Shown piece by piece: positions 56,118-64,000 of a stretch of 64,000 nt of DNA (position 1 is its first letter; the number at the start of each line of letters is the position of its first letter). The notes beneath the pieces are model-generated. The model was not told the origin of the DNA, made no database searches, and saw only the letters and a list, made by a program, of their open reading frames with translations. The DNA is from Sulfurospirillum sp. SCADC. Lineage in GTDB: Bacteria; Campylobacterota; Campylobacteria; Campylobacterales; Sulfurospirillaceae. The stretch spans positions 1 to 64,000 of the forward strand of contig NZ_JQGK01000007.1 of NCBI RefSeq assembly GCF_000743525.1. Reading direction: 5' to 3'. Both the position numbers and the translations under genes were made by a program.

Positions 56118-57392
56118 ATGAAAGTCATGGTTGTTGGTAGTGGTGGCAGAGAGTATTCTATAGGGTTGGCGCTCAAACGAGACCCCAATGTAACCGAAAT
56201 TTTTTTCGCACCTGGAAACGGTGCAACCCCTCAACTTGGACAAAACGTTACATGTAAAGATTATGAAGCTTTGGCAGATTTTGCTAAAGAAAACGGTATT
56301 GATCTGACCGTTGTTGGTCCTGAAACTGCTTTGGTGGATGGTATCGTCGATTGTTTTAAAGCCAAAGGGCTTGTCATTTTTGGCGCTTCTAAAGCAGCAG
56401 CCAGACTTGAAGGCTCAAAAATTTTTATGAAAAATTTCCTCTCGCGTTATCAGATTCCGACTGCAAAATTTATCGAAACCAGTGATGCTCAAAAAGCCAA
56501 TGATTTTATCGAAACGTTAGAGCTTCCTATCGTTGTCAAAGCCGATGGTTTGTGTGCTGGAAAAGGCGTTATCATCGCGCAAAGTAAAGAGGAAGCCAAA
56601 GAGGCAGTTGCTGATATGCTCAGTGGAAAAAGCTTTGGTGATGCGGGACTTGGTGTGGTTGTGGAAGAGTTTTTAGACGGTTATGAGCTTTCGTTATTTG
56701 TGATTTGCGATGGTGTGGATTATAAAATCCTCCCAGCAGCGCAAGATCATAAACGCCTCAAAGACAACGACATTGGCCCCAATACGGGCGGTATGGGAGC
56801 GTATGCACCAACGCCATTGATTGATGACGTGTTGTACAAAAAAGTGGAAGAACGCGTTATTAAGCCAACATTAGCAGGGATGCAAAATGAAAATGCTCCG
56901 TTTGAGGGTGTTTTGTTTATTGGCTTGATGATCGTGAAAAATGAGCCGATTGTTTTAGAGTACAACGTTCGTTTTGGCGATCCTGAGTGCGAAATCTTGA
57001 TGCCACTGTTAAAAACCCCTGCGAGCGAGCTTTTTTACAAAGCTGCGACAGGCAATCTTAAAGATTTAAACATTGAATTTTTTAATCAATATGCGATTGC
57101 TGTGGTGATGGCAAGTGAGAATTATCCGTATAGCAATTCAAAACCTTCTGAAATTATTGTCGATAAAAGTGTGCATGCAGGTCTAGCGAACACTCATATT
57201 TCGTATGCAGGTGTAAGCCTTGAAGAGGGCAAACTTTACGCCACAGGTGGACGTGTGCTTTTATGTGTGGGCGTTGGGGAAAGCATCAAAGAGGCACGAG
57301 AATGTGCCTATTTGCTCTGCGGACAAGTCCATTTTGCAGGCAAACAGTTTAGGAGCGATATTGCATATCAGGCACTTAAACATGACAAATGA
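56118..57392 (+). CDS. purD: Phosphoribosylamine-glycine ligase
   Basis: The ATP-grasp enzyme that makes glycinamide ribonucleotide in purine synthesis. About 424 residues from the ATG at 56118 (GGAGAA ribosome binding site). Motifs are [53 protein letters not shown] and [11 protein letters not shown] palindrome copy (56248) encodes VTCK. It follows the 6S RNA, an association consistent with other bacteria in which 6S is linked to a nucleotide or one-carbon gene. It overlaps the RDD gene by 11 bases. Confidence 0.97.
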   Translation: MKVMVVGSGGREYSIGLALKRDPNVTEIFFAPGNGATPQLGQNVTCKDYEALADFAKENGIDLTVVGPETALVDGIVDCFKAKGLVIFGASKAAARLEGSKIFMKNFLSRYQIPTAKFIETSDAQKANDFIETLELPIVVKADGLCAGKGVIIAQSKEEAKEAVADMLSGKSFGDAGLGVVVEEFLDGYELSLFVICDGVDYKILPAAQDHKRLKDNDIGPNTGGMGAYAPTPLIDDVLYKKVEERVIKPTLAGMQNENAPFEGVLFIGLMIVKNEPIVLEYNVRFGDPECEILMPLLKTPASELFYKAATGNLKDLNIEFFNQYAIAVVMASENYPYSNSKPSEIIVDKSVHAGLANTHISYAGVSLEEGKLYATGGRVLLCVGVGESIKEARECAYLLCGQVHFAGKQFRSDIAYQALKHDK

Positions 57393-57837
57393 AGAGTTGA
57401 TTGAAAAATTCGAGAGTGAAAATATTACATTAGCCACGCTTCAAAAGCGTGGTTTAGCGTATATAATTGATGAGATTTTGATCTCTGTTTTGTTTGCGCT
57501 CATCTATTTTGATCAAATCCCTGAAAACATGACGACCGAAGAGATGATAGAAGCGATCAATGGTCTTTTTGGTTATGTCGTTGTCTTAAAAGTGATCTAT
57601 CAAACCTATTTTGTATGGATGTATGGGGCGACTTTAGGAAGAATCGCGATGAAAATTAGAGTGATTTCCACCGATGATTTGGAAAAGCCTTCCTTTTTGT
57701 TTTCACTCAGTCGCGCTGCCTTTAGAATGATCAGTGAGTCCATCTTTTATTTAGGGTTTGTATGGGCCGCGTTAAATCCAAAAAGAGAGACATGGCATGA
57801 TAGAGTTGCCAACACGTTGGTGGTCAATGCAAATTAA
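57382..57837 (+). CDS. RDD-family membrane protein
   Basis: A 151-residue membrane protein with an RDD domain: [21 protein letters not shown] near residue 27 (the Arg-x-Asp signature), a second helix around 70-85 and [13 protein letters not shown]. The C-terminal part ends [13 protein letters not shown], also typical. Function of the family is unclear; some members affect ion balance. The ATG at 57382 overlaps the purD end, and its 3' end overlaps lptD. Confidence 0.85.
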   Translation: MTNEELIEKFESENITLATLQKRGLAYIIDEILISVLFALIYFDQIPENMTTEEMIEAINGLFGYVVVLKVIYQTYFVWMYGATLGRIAMKIRVISTDDLEKPSFLFSLSRAAFRMISESIFYLGFVWAALNPKRETWHDRVANTLVVNAN

Positions 57838-59992
57838 GTTTTTTCTTTTCGTGGCGCTTTCTTTAGGAAGCTTATGGGCAGCACCTGCACAAAAAACACC
57901 CGAACAAAAAGGACCTCAAGACGTTGAAGTATTGGCTGAAAATGTTACCAAAAAGGGTACGTTAATTCATGCTATCAATAACGTGGTACTTTACAGCCCC
58001 AAATACCTGATTACCGCGGATGAAGCGTATTATGACACGGAAAGTGGTGATTTAGAACTTTTTGGCAATATTACGATGCTAGAGGGTGTCAGTTACGCCT
58101 CTCGTACAGGACACACAAAACTCAATCTCAATACGGATATAGGCGTTTCAGATCCGCTATTCTTTTACGATGAAGAGACCAATGTCTGGATCAAATGTGA
58201 AAATGCTGTGTTAAATCCTGAAACCTACATCACCCAAAAGTCCATTGTCTCAAGCTGCAATACCCAAGAACCTGACTGGAAAATTGCTTTTACTACGGGT
58301 GAATTTAACAAAGAGAGTAAATGGTTACACCTTTACAATCCCGTCTTTTACGCGAACGATGTGCCTGTTTTCTACCTTCCTTATTTTGCATTTTCAACCG
58401 ATACGACACGTCGCACAGGACTTTTAAGACCTGAATTTGGCTTTGGAAGCTCAGAGGGTTTTTATTACATGCAACCTATCTACATTGCGCCTGCGGTGGA
58501 TTACGATGTGGAGCTTCGTCCTCAAATGCGCACCAATAGAGGTGAAGGCATGCACGGAACTTATCGTTTTGTCGATTCTGCTTACTCCAATGGTGAGATT
58601 ACTACGGGGTATTTTAATGAACACAGCGATTATGCGGAAGAAGAAAATCTAAAAAACAGTTCACATTATGGTTTACAAGTAAAGTATGATCGCAGTCAAC
58701 TGCTGAGTTCACAGTATACCAATCTCGAAGATGGTCTTTGGTTTGATCTGAACTATTTAAATGATATAGACTATTACAACACGATGAGCAATGAGACAAC
58801 AAGTTATGATAGATTGGTAACGTCTCGCCTTAATTACTACATCAAACAAGATCAAGACTATTATGGTGTGTATGCAAGGTATGATATTGATACTCACCCA
58901 GAGCTACAAGATCCATCAAGAACTGATAACAGAGGCACTCTTCAGGAATTGCCAACACTGCATTACCACCATTTTACATCGCCTTTACTGTTAGATAATT
59001 TACTCTACAGTGTTGATTATAAAACCAGTAATTATACGCGTCAAGAGGGTATAACTGCCTTTCAAAATCAAGTGGATGTCCCTTTCTCCCTCTACTTTTC
59101 TCTTCTTCAAGATTATGTACATGTAAGCGTTTCAGAAAATATCTATGCGTCGCATATTGCCTATGGAAACGACGATGATTCAAATGAGAATGAAGGGAAA
59201 TATTGGAGAAACTACCATAAAATTTCACTCTTCACAGAGCTTGCAAAACCGTATGATAATTTTTACCATACGATGTATCTTAAACTTGACCATATCATCC
59301 CTAGTAAAGAGGATGAGACAGGCTATTTTGCTGATTTTATTACGCTGAATACGCTTGCCAAAAGTACCTCATTAACGCTAAAAGAGTTTTTTTACAACAG
59401 CGATGGAGAGAAAAAAATCAGTCATAAATTGGTACAATTTTATTACGATGACTATGATTATAAGTATGGTGACTTGGAAAATGACATTAAGTACCATGTA
59501 AGTGATCAACTTTCATTGGGTCATAATCTCTCTTATTCCAATGAGTATAGTAAAATTTCACGGAATCAAATTTCGATTAATTACAGTGATGAGCTCTATT
59601 CAACCTCTCTTCGTTACACCTATCAAGATTCGGTTTATAAAGAAAATACGATCTATAAAATTACGGAAAGTACCTCTACGGATGAAGATTATAGCTATGT
59701 AACACTGTATGCCGATACCAAATATTTTACCCATTACAATATTTTCACAAGCGTCAATTATGACGTTAAAGAGGATGAATTTAGATCGTGGGCTTTTGGC
59801 TTTAAAAAGACATTAAAGTGTTGGGATTACTCTATTCAGTACAAAGACACAACGACGCCTAAATCAACGAGTTCAAGTAATGGAATTGATTCGGTCAACA
59901 AACAAGGTATTATGTTTATGTTTAATCTCTACCCAATGGGTAGTGTTAGCTATGATTTCTCAAGAGAGTCAGAGCAAAAAGTTACAAATTAA
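57827..59992 (+). CDS. lptD: LPS assembly outer-membrane protein LptD
   Basis: The beta-barrel that inserts lipopolysaccharide into the outer leaflet. About 721 residues from the ATG at 57827: signal peptide ([13 protein letters not shown]), an OstA-type periplasmic jellyroll (about 30-150) and a long beta-barrel with alternating aromatic strands. Cys pairs are at [21 protein letters not shown] and near the end (KTLKCWDYS), compatible with the disulfide that LptM helps form. A DNA uptake or drug role is not indicated. It has only a variant palindrome near 58669 and another near 59117. Confidence 0.92.
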   Translation: MQIKFFLFVALSLGSLWAAPAQKTPEQKGPQDVEVLAENVTKKGTLIHAINNVVLYSPKYLITADEAYYDTESGDLELFGNITMLEGVSYASRTGHTKLNLNTDIGVSDPLFFYDEETNVWIKCENAVLNPETYITQKSIVSSCNTQEPDWKIAFTTGEFNKESKWLHLYNPVFYANDVPVFYLPYFAFSTDTTRRTGLLRPEFGFGSSEGFYYMQPIYIAPAVDYDVELRPQMRTNRGEGMHGTYRFVDSAYSNGEITTGYFNEHSDYAEEENLKNSSHYGLQVKYDRSQLLSSQYTNLEDGLWFDLNYLNDIDYYNTMSNETTSYDRLVTSRLNYYIKQDQDYYGVYARYDIDTHPELQDPSRTDNRGTLQELPTLHYHHFTSPLLLDNLLYSVDYKTSNYTRQEGITAFQNQVDVPFSLYFSLLQDYVHVSVSENIYASHIAYGNDDDSNENEGKYWRNYHKISLFTELAKPYDNFYHTMYLKLDHIIPSKEDETGYFADFITLNTLAKSTSLTLKEFFYNSDGEKKISHKLVQFYYDDYDYKYGDLENDIKYHVSDQLSLGHNLSYSNEYSKISRNQISINYSDELYSTSLRYTYQDSVYKENTIYKITESTSTDEDYSYVTLYADTKYFTHYNIFTSVNYDVKEDEFRSWAFGFKKTLKCWDYSIQYKDTTTPKSTSSSNGIDSVNKQGIMFMFNLYPMGSVSYDFSRESEQKVTN

Positions 59993-60021
59993 AATTGAGT
60001 AAAAATTCAAGGAGCATCAGC

Positions 60022-62265
60022 GTGGAATATAAAATTAGAGTGAATAACCAAGAAGAGATTTACGATCTTGGCAAAGTTGCAAAACAAGCGGCAGGGGCTG
60101 CATTATTAAAGATTAAAAATACGGTTATTTTAGCAACGGTTGCGCGAGATGATTCCCAAGTTGCTGAAAATTTTGTACCTTTAACCGTGCAATATGTTGA
60201 AAAAACCTATGCGGTTGGGAAAATTCCTGGAGGCTATTTTAAGCGAGAGACGAAGCCAGGCGATTTTGAAACATTAACCTCACGCATTATTGATAGAAGC
60301 CTTCGTCCTCTTTTCCCTAAAGGGTATGCTTATCCCACACAAATTGTTGTTTTTGTCTTAAGCTGTGACCCTGAAGTCGATCTTCAAGTAGCCGCTCTCA
60401 ACGCTGCAAGTGCAGCGCTTTATCTCTCTGATATTCCTGTGAATAAAGCAGTCGCAGGCGTGCGTATTGGTTACATTGATGGGCAATATGTTGTGAATCC
60501 TTCCAATTCTGCTTTAAAAACGAGCACGTTGGATCTTTATGTGGCTGGAACAAAAGAAGAGCTCTTGATGATTGAGATGCGTTCCCTCGCTTCGATGGAG
60601 AGCATGAGCCTTCCTATCATGGCAATTGACCCAATGCTTGATCCAACCCTTGCGCAGAGCGTTATTGTGAAGCAATCGGTCAATGAATTTGATGAAGATG
60701 CGATTGTTGCCGCAATTGATAAAGCACAAAGTGCCATTACCGAAGCAACAACGGCGTATGAAAATACCTTTAAACCTCTTAAAAAAGAGGATGCCGTCCT
60801 TGATTATAAACAAGATTTAGCCAATGATTCTATTTTTGCGTACGTGGATGAATTCTACAAAGACGAGGTTAACAACGCGATCAACCAAATGGCAAAAAGT
60901 GAGCGTGCGAGTGAGCTTGGAAAGATTGTTACCAAAATTTTAGGGGATGAAGTAGCGATCTTGGAGGGCTGGAGCAAAGAGTTAGTGGACAGCGTTGTGC
61001 AAGCGTATAAAAAGAAAATCGTGAGAGAGATGATTATTGAAAAACGTGTGCGTGCCGATGGTAGAAAGCTCAATGAAATCAGACCGATTAGCATCGAGAC
61101 CAATCTTTTACCTTTAGCACATGGTTCATGCCTCTTTACCCGTGGTCAGACACAAGCGCTTGCAGTTGTCACACTGGGAAATGATAAAGATGCGCAAATG
61201 TACGATCTTTTAACCGAAAAAAATACGATTAATGATACTTTTATGGTGAACTATAACTTCCCAGGTTTCTCCGTAGGTGAAGCTTCTCCACTTCGCGCTC
61301 CTGGACGAAGAGAGTTGGGTCATGGCAATCTTGCGCGTCGTGCACTTGAGCCTGTTTTGGATCGAAATCGTTTGCAAACCATTCGTTTGGTATCGGAGAT
61401 TTTAGAATCGAATGGCTCTTCTTCTATGGCAACCATTTGCGGTGGTGCCCTAGCGCTTAAAGCGGCTGGAATCACTCTTGAAAAACTGGTAGCGGGTATT
61501 GCCATGGGACTTGTGTTTGAAGGTGATAAACATGCGGTTCTGAGTGACATCATGGGCTTGGAAGATCACGATGGCGATATGGACTTTAAAGTAGCAGGTA
61601 CAAGGGATGGTATTACAGCGCTTCAGATGGATATTAAACTTGGAGGAATTTCACGCGATGTGCTTAAAGAAGCGTTGTACCAAGCCAAAGAGGGTAGAGC
61701 GCATATTTTAGGACTCATGGAAGCGGCAAGTGAAGAGATTGTGATTAATAATGCTATTTTGCCAAAACTGGAACTCTTTAGTGTTGATCCTTCTAAAATT
61801 GTTGATATTATTGGGCAAGCGGGTAAAACGATTCGTGAAATTATTGAGCGCTTTGAAGTCTCTATTGATCTTGATCGCGAAAAAGGTGAAGTGAAAATCG
61901 CAGGAGAGAACAAAGAAAAAGTGGAAGCGGCGAAAGAGCATATCATTCAAATTACCAATAAACCTTCCTTTGGCGGACGCGGTGGCGGAAGAGATAGAGG
62001 CGGTGATCGACACAGTGCCCCACGAGAAGAGAAGCCCGTACCAACGTTTGTGCAAGATGAAGTGGTTGATGGTGTTGTGAAACGTATTGTTGATTTTGGT
62101 GCGTTTATTGAACTTCCTGGTGGAATTGATGGGCTTTTACATGTATCTAAAATTGCCGATCACCGTGTGGATAAAGTGAGTGATTATTTGAGCTTAGAGC
62201 AAAAAGTACGTGTTAAAATCTTAAAACAAACAGGGAATAAAATCGAGCTAGGGTTAGAACGATAA
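60022..62265 (+). CDS. pnp: Polyribonucleotide nucleotidyltransferase
   Basis: A phosphorolytic 3'-5' exoribonuclease for RNA decay. About 747 residues from the GTG at 60022, 10 bases after AAGGAGC; an upstream in-frame TTG at 59995 has no ribosome binding site. Two RNase PH domains are present ([32 protein letters not shown]), then a KH domain ([16 protein letters not shown]) and S1 ([28 protein letters not shown]). A Gly/Arg-rich insert ([11 protein letters not shown]) separates KH and S1. Confidence 0.97.
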   Translation: MEYKIRVNNQEEIYDLGKVAKQAAGAALLKIKNTVILATVARDDSQVAENFVPLTVQYVEKTYAVGKIPGGYFKRETKPGDFETLTSRIIDRSLRPLFPKGYAYPTQIVVFVLSCDPEVDLQVAALNAASAALYLSDIPVNKAVAGVRIGYIDGQYVVNPSNSALKTSTLDLYVAGTKEELLMIEMRSLASMESMSLPIMAIDPMLDPTLAQSVIVKQSVNEFDEDAIVAAIDKAQSAITEATTAYENTFKPLKKEDAVLDYKQDLANDSIFAYVDEFYKDEVNNAINQMAKSERASELGKIVTKILGDEVAILEGWSKELVDSVVQAYKKKIVREMIIEKRVRADGRKLNEIRPISIETNLLPLAHGSCLFTRGQTQALAVVTLGNDKDAQMYDLLTEKNTINDTFMVNYNFPGFSVGEASPLRAPGRRELGHGNLARRALEPVLDRNRLQTIRLVSEILESNGSSSMATICGGALALKAAGITLEKLVAGIAMGLVFEGDKHAVLSDIMGLEDHDGDMDFKVAGTRDGITALQMDIKLGGISRDVLKEALYQAKEGRAHILGLMEAASEEIVINNAILPKLELFSVDPSKIVDIIGQAGKTIREIIERFEVSIDLDREKGEVKIAGENKEKVEAAKEHIIQITNKPSFGGRGGGRDRGGDRHSAPREEKPVPTFVQDEVVDGVVKRIVDFGAFIELPGGIDGLLHVSKIADHRVDKVSDYLSLEQKVRVKILKQTGNKIELGLER

Positions 62266-62294
62266 CTTTAAAGGCTTTTTAACAATTGGATGGC

Positions 62295-62300
62295 TATAAT
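62295..62300 (+). promoter_or_regulatory. Probable -10 box for atpE
   Basis: TATAAT about 68 bases before the atpE start, preceded by TTGGATGG. Confidence 0.5.
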
Positions 62301-62367
62301 CTCGCTCACAAAGTGGAAAGTAGGGATGTTATCCGAACAGACTTTGAAAAACACAGAGGAGTAATCT

Positions 62368-62670
62368 TTGAAAAAGATTCTTTTTTTAATGGTAGCATTT
62401 GCAACGTTTGCGTTTGCAGGTGAGGGTGAAACAGTTAAAGCATATTCAGCACTCGCTGTAGGTATCGTACTTGGTCTTGCTGCACTTGGTGGCGCAATCG
62501 GTATGGGTAACACTGCCTCTTCAGCAATTTCTGGAACAGCAAGAAATCCTGGTCTTGGTGGTAAACTGGTAACAACAATGTTTATTGCGCTTGCGATGAT
62601 CGAAGCACAAGTTATTTATGCACTTGTTATCTCTTTGATCCTTCTTTACAAAAACCCATTTCTTGGTTAA
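62368..62670 (+). CDS. atpE: ATP synthase F0 subunit c
   Basis: The proteolipid ring subunit that carries protons through F0. 100 residues from a TTG start (GGAG ribosome binding site). It has an extra N-terminal hydrophobic leader (MKKILFLMVAFATFAFAG) that may be a cleaved signal, then helix 1 with GLAALGGAIGMGNTASSAISGTARNPG and helix 2 with the proton-binding Glu in IALAMIEAQVIYALV. As in other Campylobacterota, it is separate from the main atp operon. A terminator follows. Confidence 0.97.
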   Translation: MKKILFLMVAFATFAFAGEGETVKAYSALAVGIVLGLAALGGAIGMGNTASSAISGTARNPGLGGKLVTTMFIALAMIEAQVIYALVISLILLYKNPFLG

Positions 62671-62688
62671 TTAATACACAACAAAATA

Positions 62689-62716
62689 AGAGGTCTTTTT
62701 AGACCTCTTTCTTCTT
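62689..62716 (+). terminator. Rho-independent terminator after atpE
   Basis: AGAGGTCT, a TTTT loop, AGACCTCT, then TTCTTCTT. It begins 18 bases past the stop and ends just before the tRNA. Confidence 0.88.
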
Positions 62717-62718
62717 AT

Positions 62719-62803
62719 GCGGTCGTGGTGAAACGGTAGACACACTACCTTGAGGTGGTAGCGCCCTACGGGTGTGGGGGTTCAAATCCCCCCGACCGCA
62801 CCA
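62719..62803 (+). tRNA. tRNA-Leu (anticodon GAG)
   Basis: Acceptor stem GCGGTCG/CGACCGC, D arm with GTGAAACGGTAGACAC, anticodon stem CTACC/GGTAG with loop TTGAGGT (anticodon GAG), a long class II variable arm, T arm GGGGGTTCAAATCCCCC, discriminator A and encoded CCA. 85 bases. The gene is intact after integration of the adjacent element. Confidence 0.95.
62780..62803. other. Candidate attachment site in the tRNA-Leu 3' end
   Basis: The T arm and acceptor end abut an integrase gene, the usual target of tyrosine-integrase elements. The matching copy would lie beyond the window, so this is inferred from arrangement only. Confidence 0.4.
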
Positions 62804-62882
62804 TTTTATCTCTCCAAACCCCTATTTTAGGCACTTCCAAAACAAATCAAAAAAAAGTCAAAAACCCTTACGTAGGCAATAT

Positions 62883-63764
62883 CTAGGAATAAACCGAAAT
62901 ATTTGTATTGAAATTATTTAAATGCCCTTGAATATAACTCACATAAACGTCATAAATCATTTTTGTACTAGAATGACCCAAATACTGCGATAGTTCAACA
63001 GGTGTGCATAATTGACGGTAAAGCATATTCGTAGCGAATGTGTGACGCATATTGTAAGGTCTACGGTATGGAATATCAAGAGACTTTAGAAGAGGCTTCC
63101 ACCAATAATTGCAGAAAATGTGCGTGTCATGATATGGCAGACCATACTGTGTAGTCATCATATAATTGTCATTTTCTTTCTCAAACATTTTTAAGATATA
63201 AGGATACAGAGTATCTATAATTGGAAGATCGCGCGAAGAACCAAACGTTTTTGGTTTTACATCACCAAACCTAGAGATCGTAGAGCGTATATGAATGATT
63301 TTATTTTCAAGATCAACCTCACTTCTTTTTAGAGCTAAAATCTCACCTGTACGCATGCCTGTAAAAAGACCCATTGCAAGGAAGTAAACAAAGTTAAAAT
63401 TAAAGTCCTGTGCACCTTCGATGATACGTTTAACATCATCGGAACTAAAAGGATTTATTCTGGGTGCATGGTATTGCGGAAGCTTTACATGTATCATGGG
63501 ATTCTTTTCGATAACTTCGTCCTGCAATGCGACGTCTAGAATACCCTTTAAAACGCTTAAGTAGTTTCTTTTCGACTTATTCCCTACACCTGTTATTTTT
63601 TTATACCAAAGCTTAATATCAGAGGCATGAATGTCTTTAATGTTCATGTTTTGGAATTCATCAAAACGATTGTTTAGAATACGTTTGTTTTTATAGAGAT
63701 AGGATGGTTTCCACTCATCTTCGTTAAGTTGAATATAAAGGTCTGCGTATTTTTGGAAAGTCAT
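62883..63764 (-). CDS. Tyrosine recombinase/integrase
   Basis: A phage-type site-specific integrase, 293 residues. An N-terminal SAM-like DNA-binding domain (residues 1-95) is followed by the catalytic domain. Visible catalytic residues are Arg138 (TGMRTGEIL), Arg240 in NMRHTFATN (the first position of the usual HxxR box is Tyr237), His264 (YLGHSS) and the probable nucleophile Tyr274. It points toward the tRNA-Leu gene 80 bases away, as expected for an element integrated there. Base composition is noticeably more AT-rich than the preceding genes. A near-copy of the palindrome at 63484 encodes MIHVK. Confidence 0.93.
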   Translation of the reverse strand: MTFQKYADLYIQLNEDEWKPSYLYKNKRILNNRFDEFQNMNIKDIHASDIKLWYKKITGVGNKSKRNYLSVLKGILDVALQDEVIEKNPMIHVKLPQYHAPRINPFSSDDVKRIIEGAQDFNFNFVYFLAMGLFTGMRTGEILALKRSEVDLENKIIHIRSTISRFGDVKPKTFGSSRDLPIIDTLYPYILKMFEKENDNYMMTTQYGLPYHDTHIFCNYWWKPLLKSLDIPYRRPYNMRHTFATNMLYRQLCTPVELSQYLGHSSTKMIYDVYVSYIQGHLNNFNTNISVYS

Positions 63765-63773
63765 TTTATATAC

Positions 63774-64000
63774 CTATTTACAATCATAAATATTAAATGA
63801 AACAGGATAAGATGGATTAGAAGAAGAAAGAAAATAATAATGTCGACCACCATCTGCCGTATAGAAACTATTATTAATTAAAAAAGAAGATAAGCAAACA
63901 ATAGTTTCATTATTTTCAAAACGTTTAAGAGCACTACGAGAATCCTCACCAATATCATTTAAAATCAAAATAAAAGAAATAAAAAATGAACAAAGTAAAC
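63774..64000 (-). CDS. Partial small protein of the putative island
   Basis: An open frame running off the right edge, minus strand, stop at 63774. The visible end has a hydrophobic stretch (LLCSFFISFILIL) followed by about 60 polar residues (NDIGEDSRSALKRFENN, ending VSFNIYDCK), suggesting an exported or membrane-anchored small protein; the Cys could be a lipobox, but the upstream part is missing. A TTG at 63968 could be an internal start. No family recognised. It lies 9 bases before the integrase start and may be co-transcribed. Confidence 0.45.
   Translation of the reverse strand, partial: LLCSFFISFILILNDIGEDSRSALKRFENNETIVCLSSFLINNSFYTADGGRHYYFLSSSNPSYPVSFNIYDCK

Overview
The window is ordinary chromosome of a Campylobacterota (epsilonproteobacterial) bacterium, most likely a Sulfurospirillum-like species. 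The evidence is the minus-strand gene order gatC-pilT-GGDEF-cvpA-fur-lysS-glyA-DUF1882-SPOR, of which the fur-lysS-glyA core matches Campylobacter. Further support comes from the DUF4492-cydAB oxidase operon, an ArsRS-type two-component pair, an apparent 6S RNA in front of purD, and frequent TTG and GTG starts.

Layout. 1-2.6 kb: thiC with a TPP riboswitch and a CheX-like protein, both minus strand. 2.7-10.7 kb: an AroP-like permease, a TauE/SafE permease overlapping uvrA, and two tandem dicarboxylate/amino-acid symporter paralogues. 10.8-16.6 kb: HDOD protein, polA, mntP, then ygjP-like and dnaJ on the minus strand. 16.7-24.6 kb: a Spy/CpxP-like periplasmic protein behind four phased GTTAA repeats, a SLAC1/TDT permease, the cyd operon with an unlisted 34-aa membrane peptide, a response regulator/kinase pair and recR. 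24.6-28.1 kb: a PAS-GAF-PAS-GGDEF protein and a HAMP/CZB sensor interrupted by an in-frame stop. 28.3-39.7 kb: a 12-gene minus-strand housekeeping operon from gatC to an acyl-CoA ligase. 39.8-43.1 kb: a YfgM/BamB-like pair, coaX and short-form hisG. 43.1-50.6 kb: a phosphorelay cluster (response regulator, hybrid kinase, Sel1 protein, HPt-like protein), uvrC and a DciA-like protein. 50.6-62.7 kb: an LptM-like micro-lipoprotein, nadB, nhaD, guaA, hemD, 6S RNA, purD, RDD protein, lptD, pnp and atpE. 62.7-64 kb: tRNA-Leu(GAG) followed by a tyrosine integrase, the probable edge of an integrated island.

The strongest unexplained signal is a highly iterated palindrome, TTTACATGTAAA. I count 31 copies of its TTACATGTAA core by eye, against well under one expected by chance. 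About 22 lie inside genes, read almost only as Leu-His-Val-(Lys/Asn) or (Phe/Val/Leu)-Thr-Cys-Lys because the third frame contains a stop. It behaves like a genome-wide iterated element comparable in kind to HIP1 or to uptake sequences, and I know of no described function for it.

The genes are mainly core metabolism and information processing (thiamine, NAD, His, Trp, shikimate, purine, haem and coenzyme A synthesis; UvrA/UvrC/PolA/RecR repair; LptD/LptM envelope assembly). They are interleaved with signalling (three phosphotransfer modules, two GGDEF proteins, CheX, HDOD) and microaerobic respiration (cytochrome bd). No stretch longer than 300 bases lacks a gene or RNA. No CRISPR array, insertion sequence or rRNA was seen.
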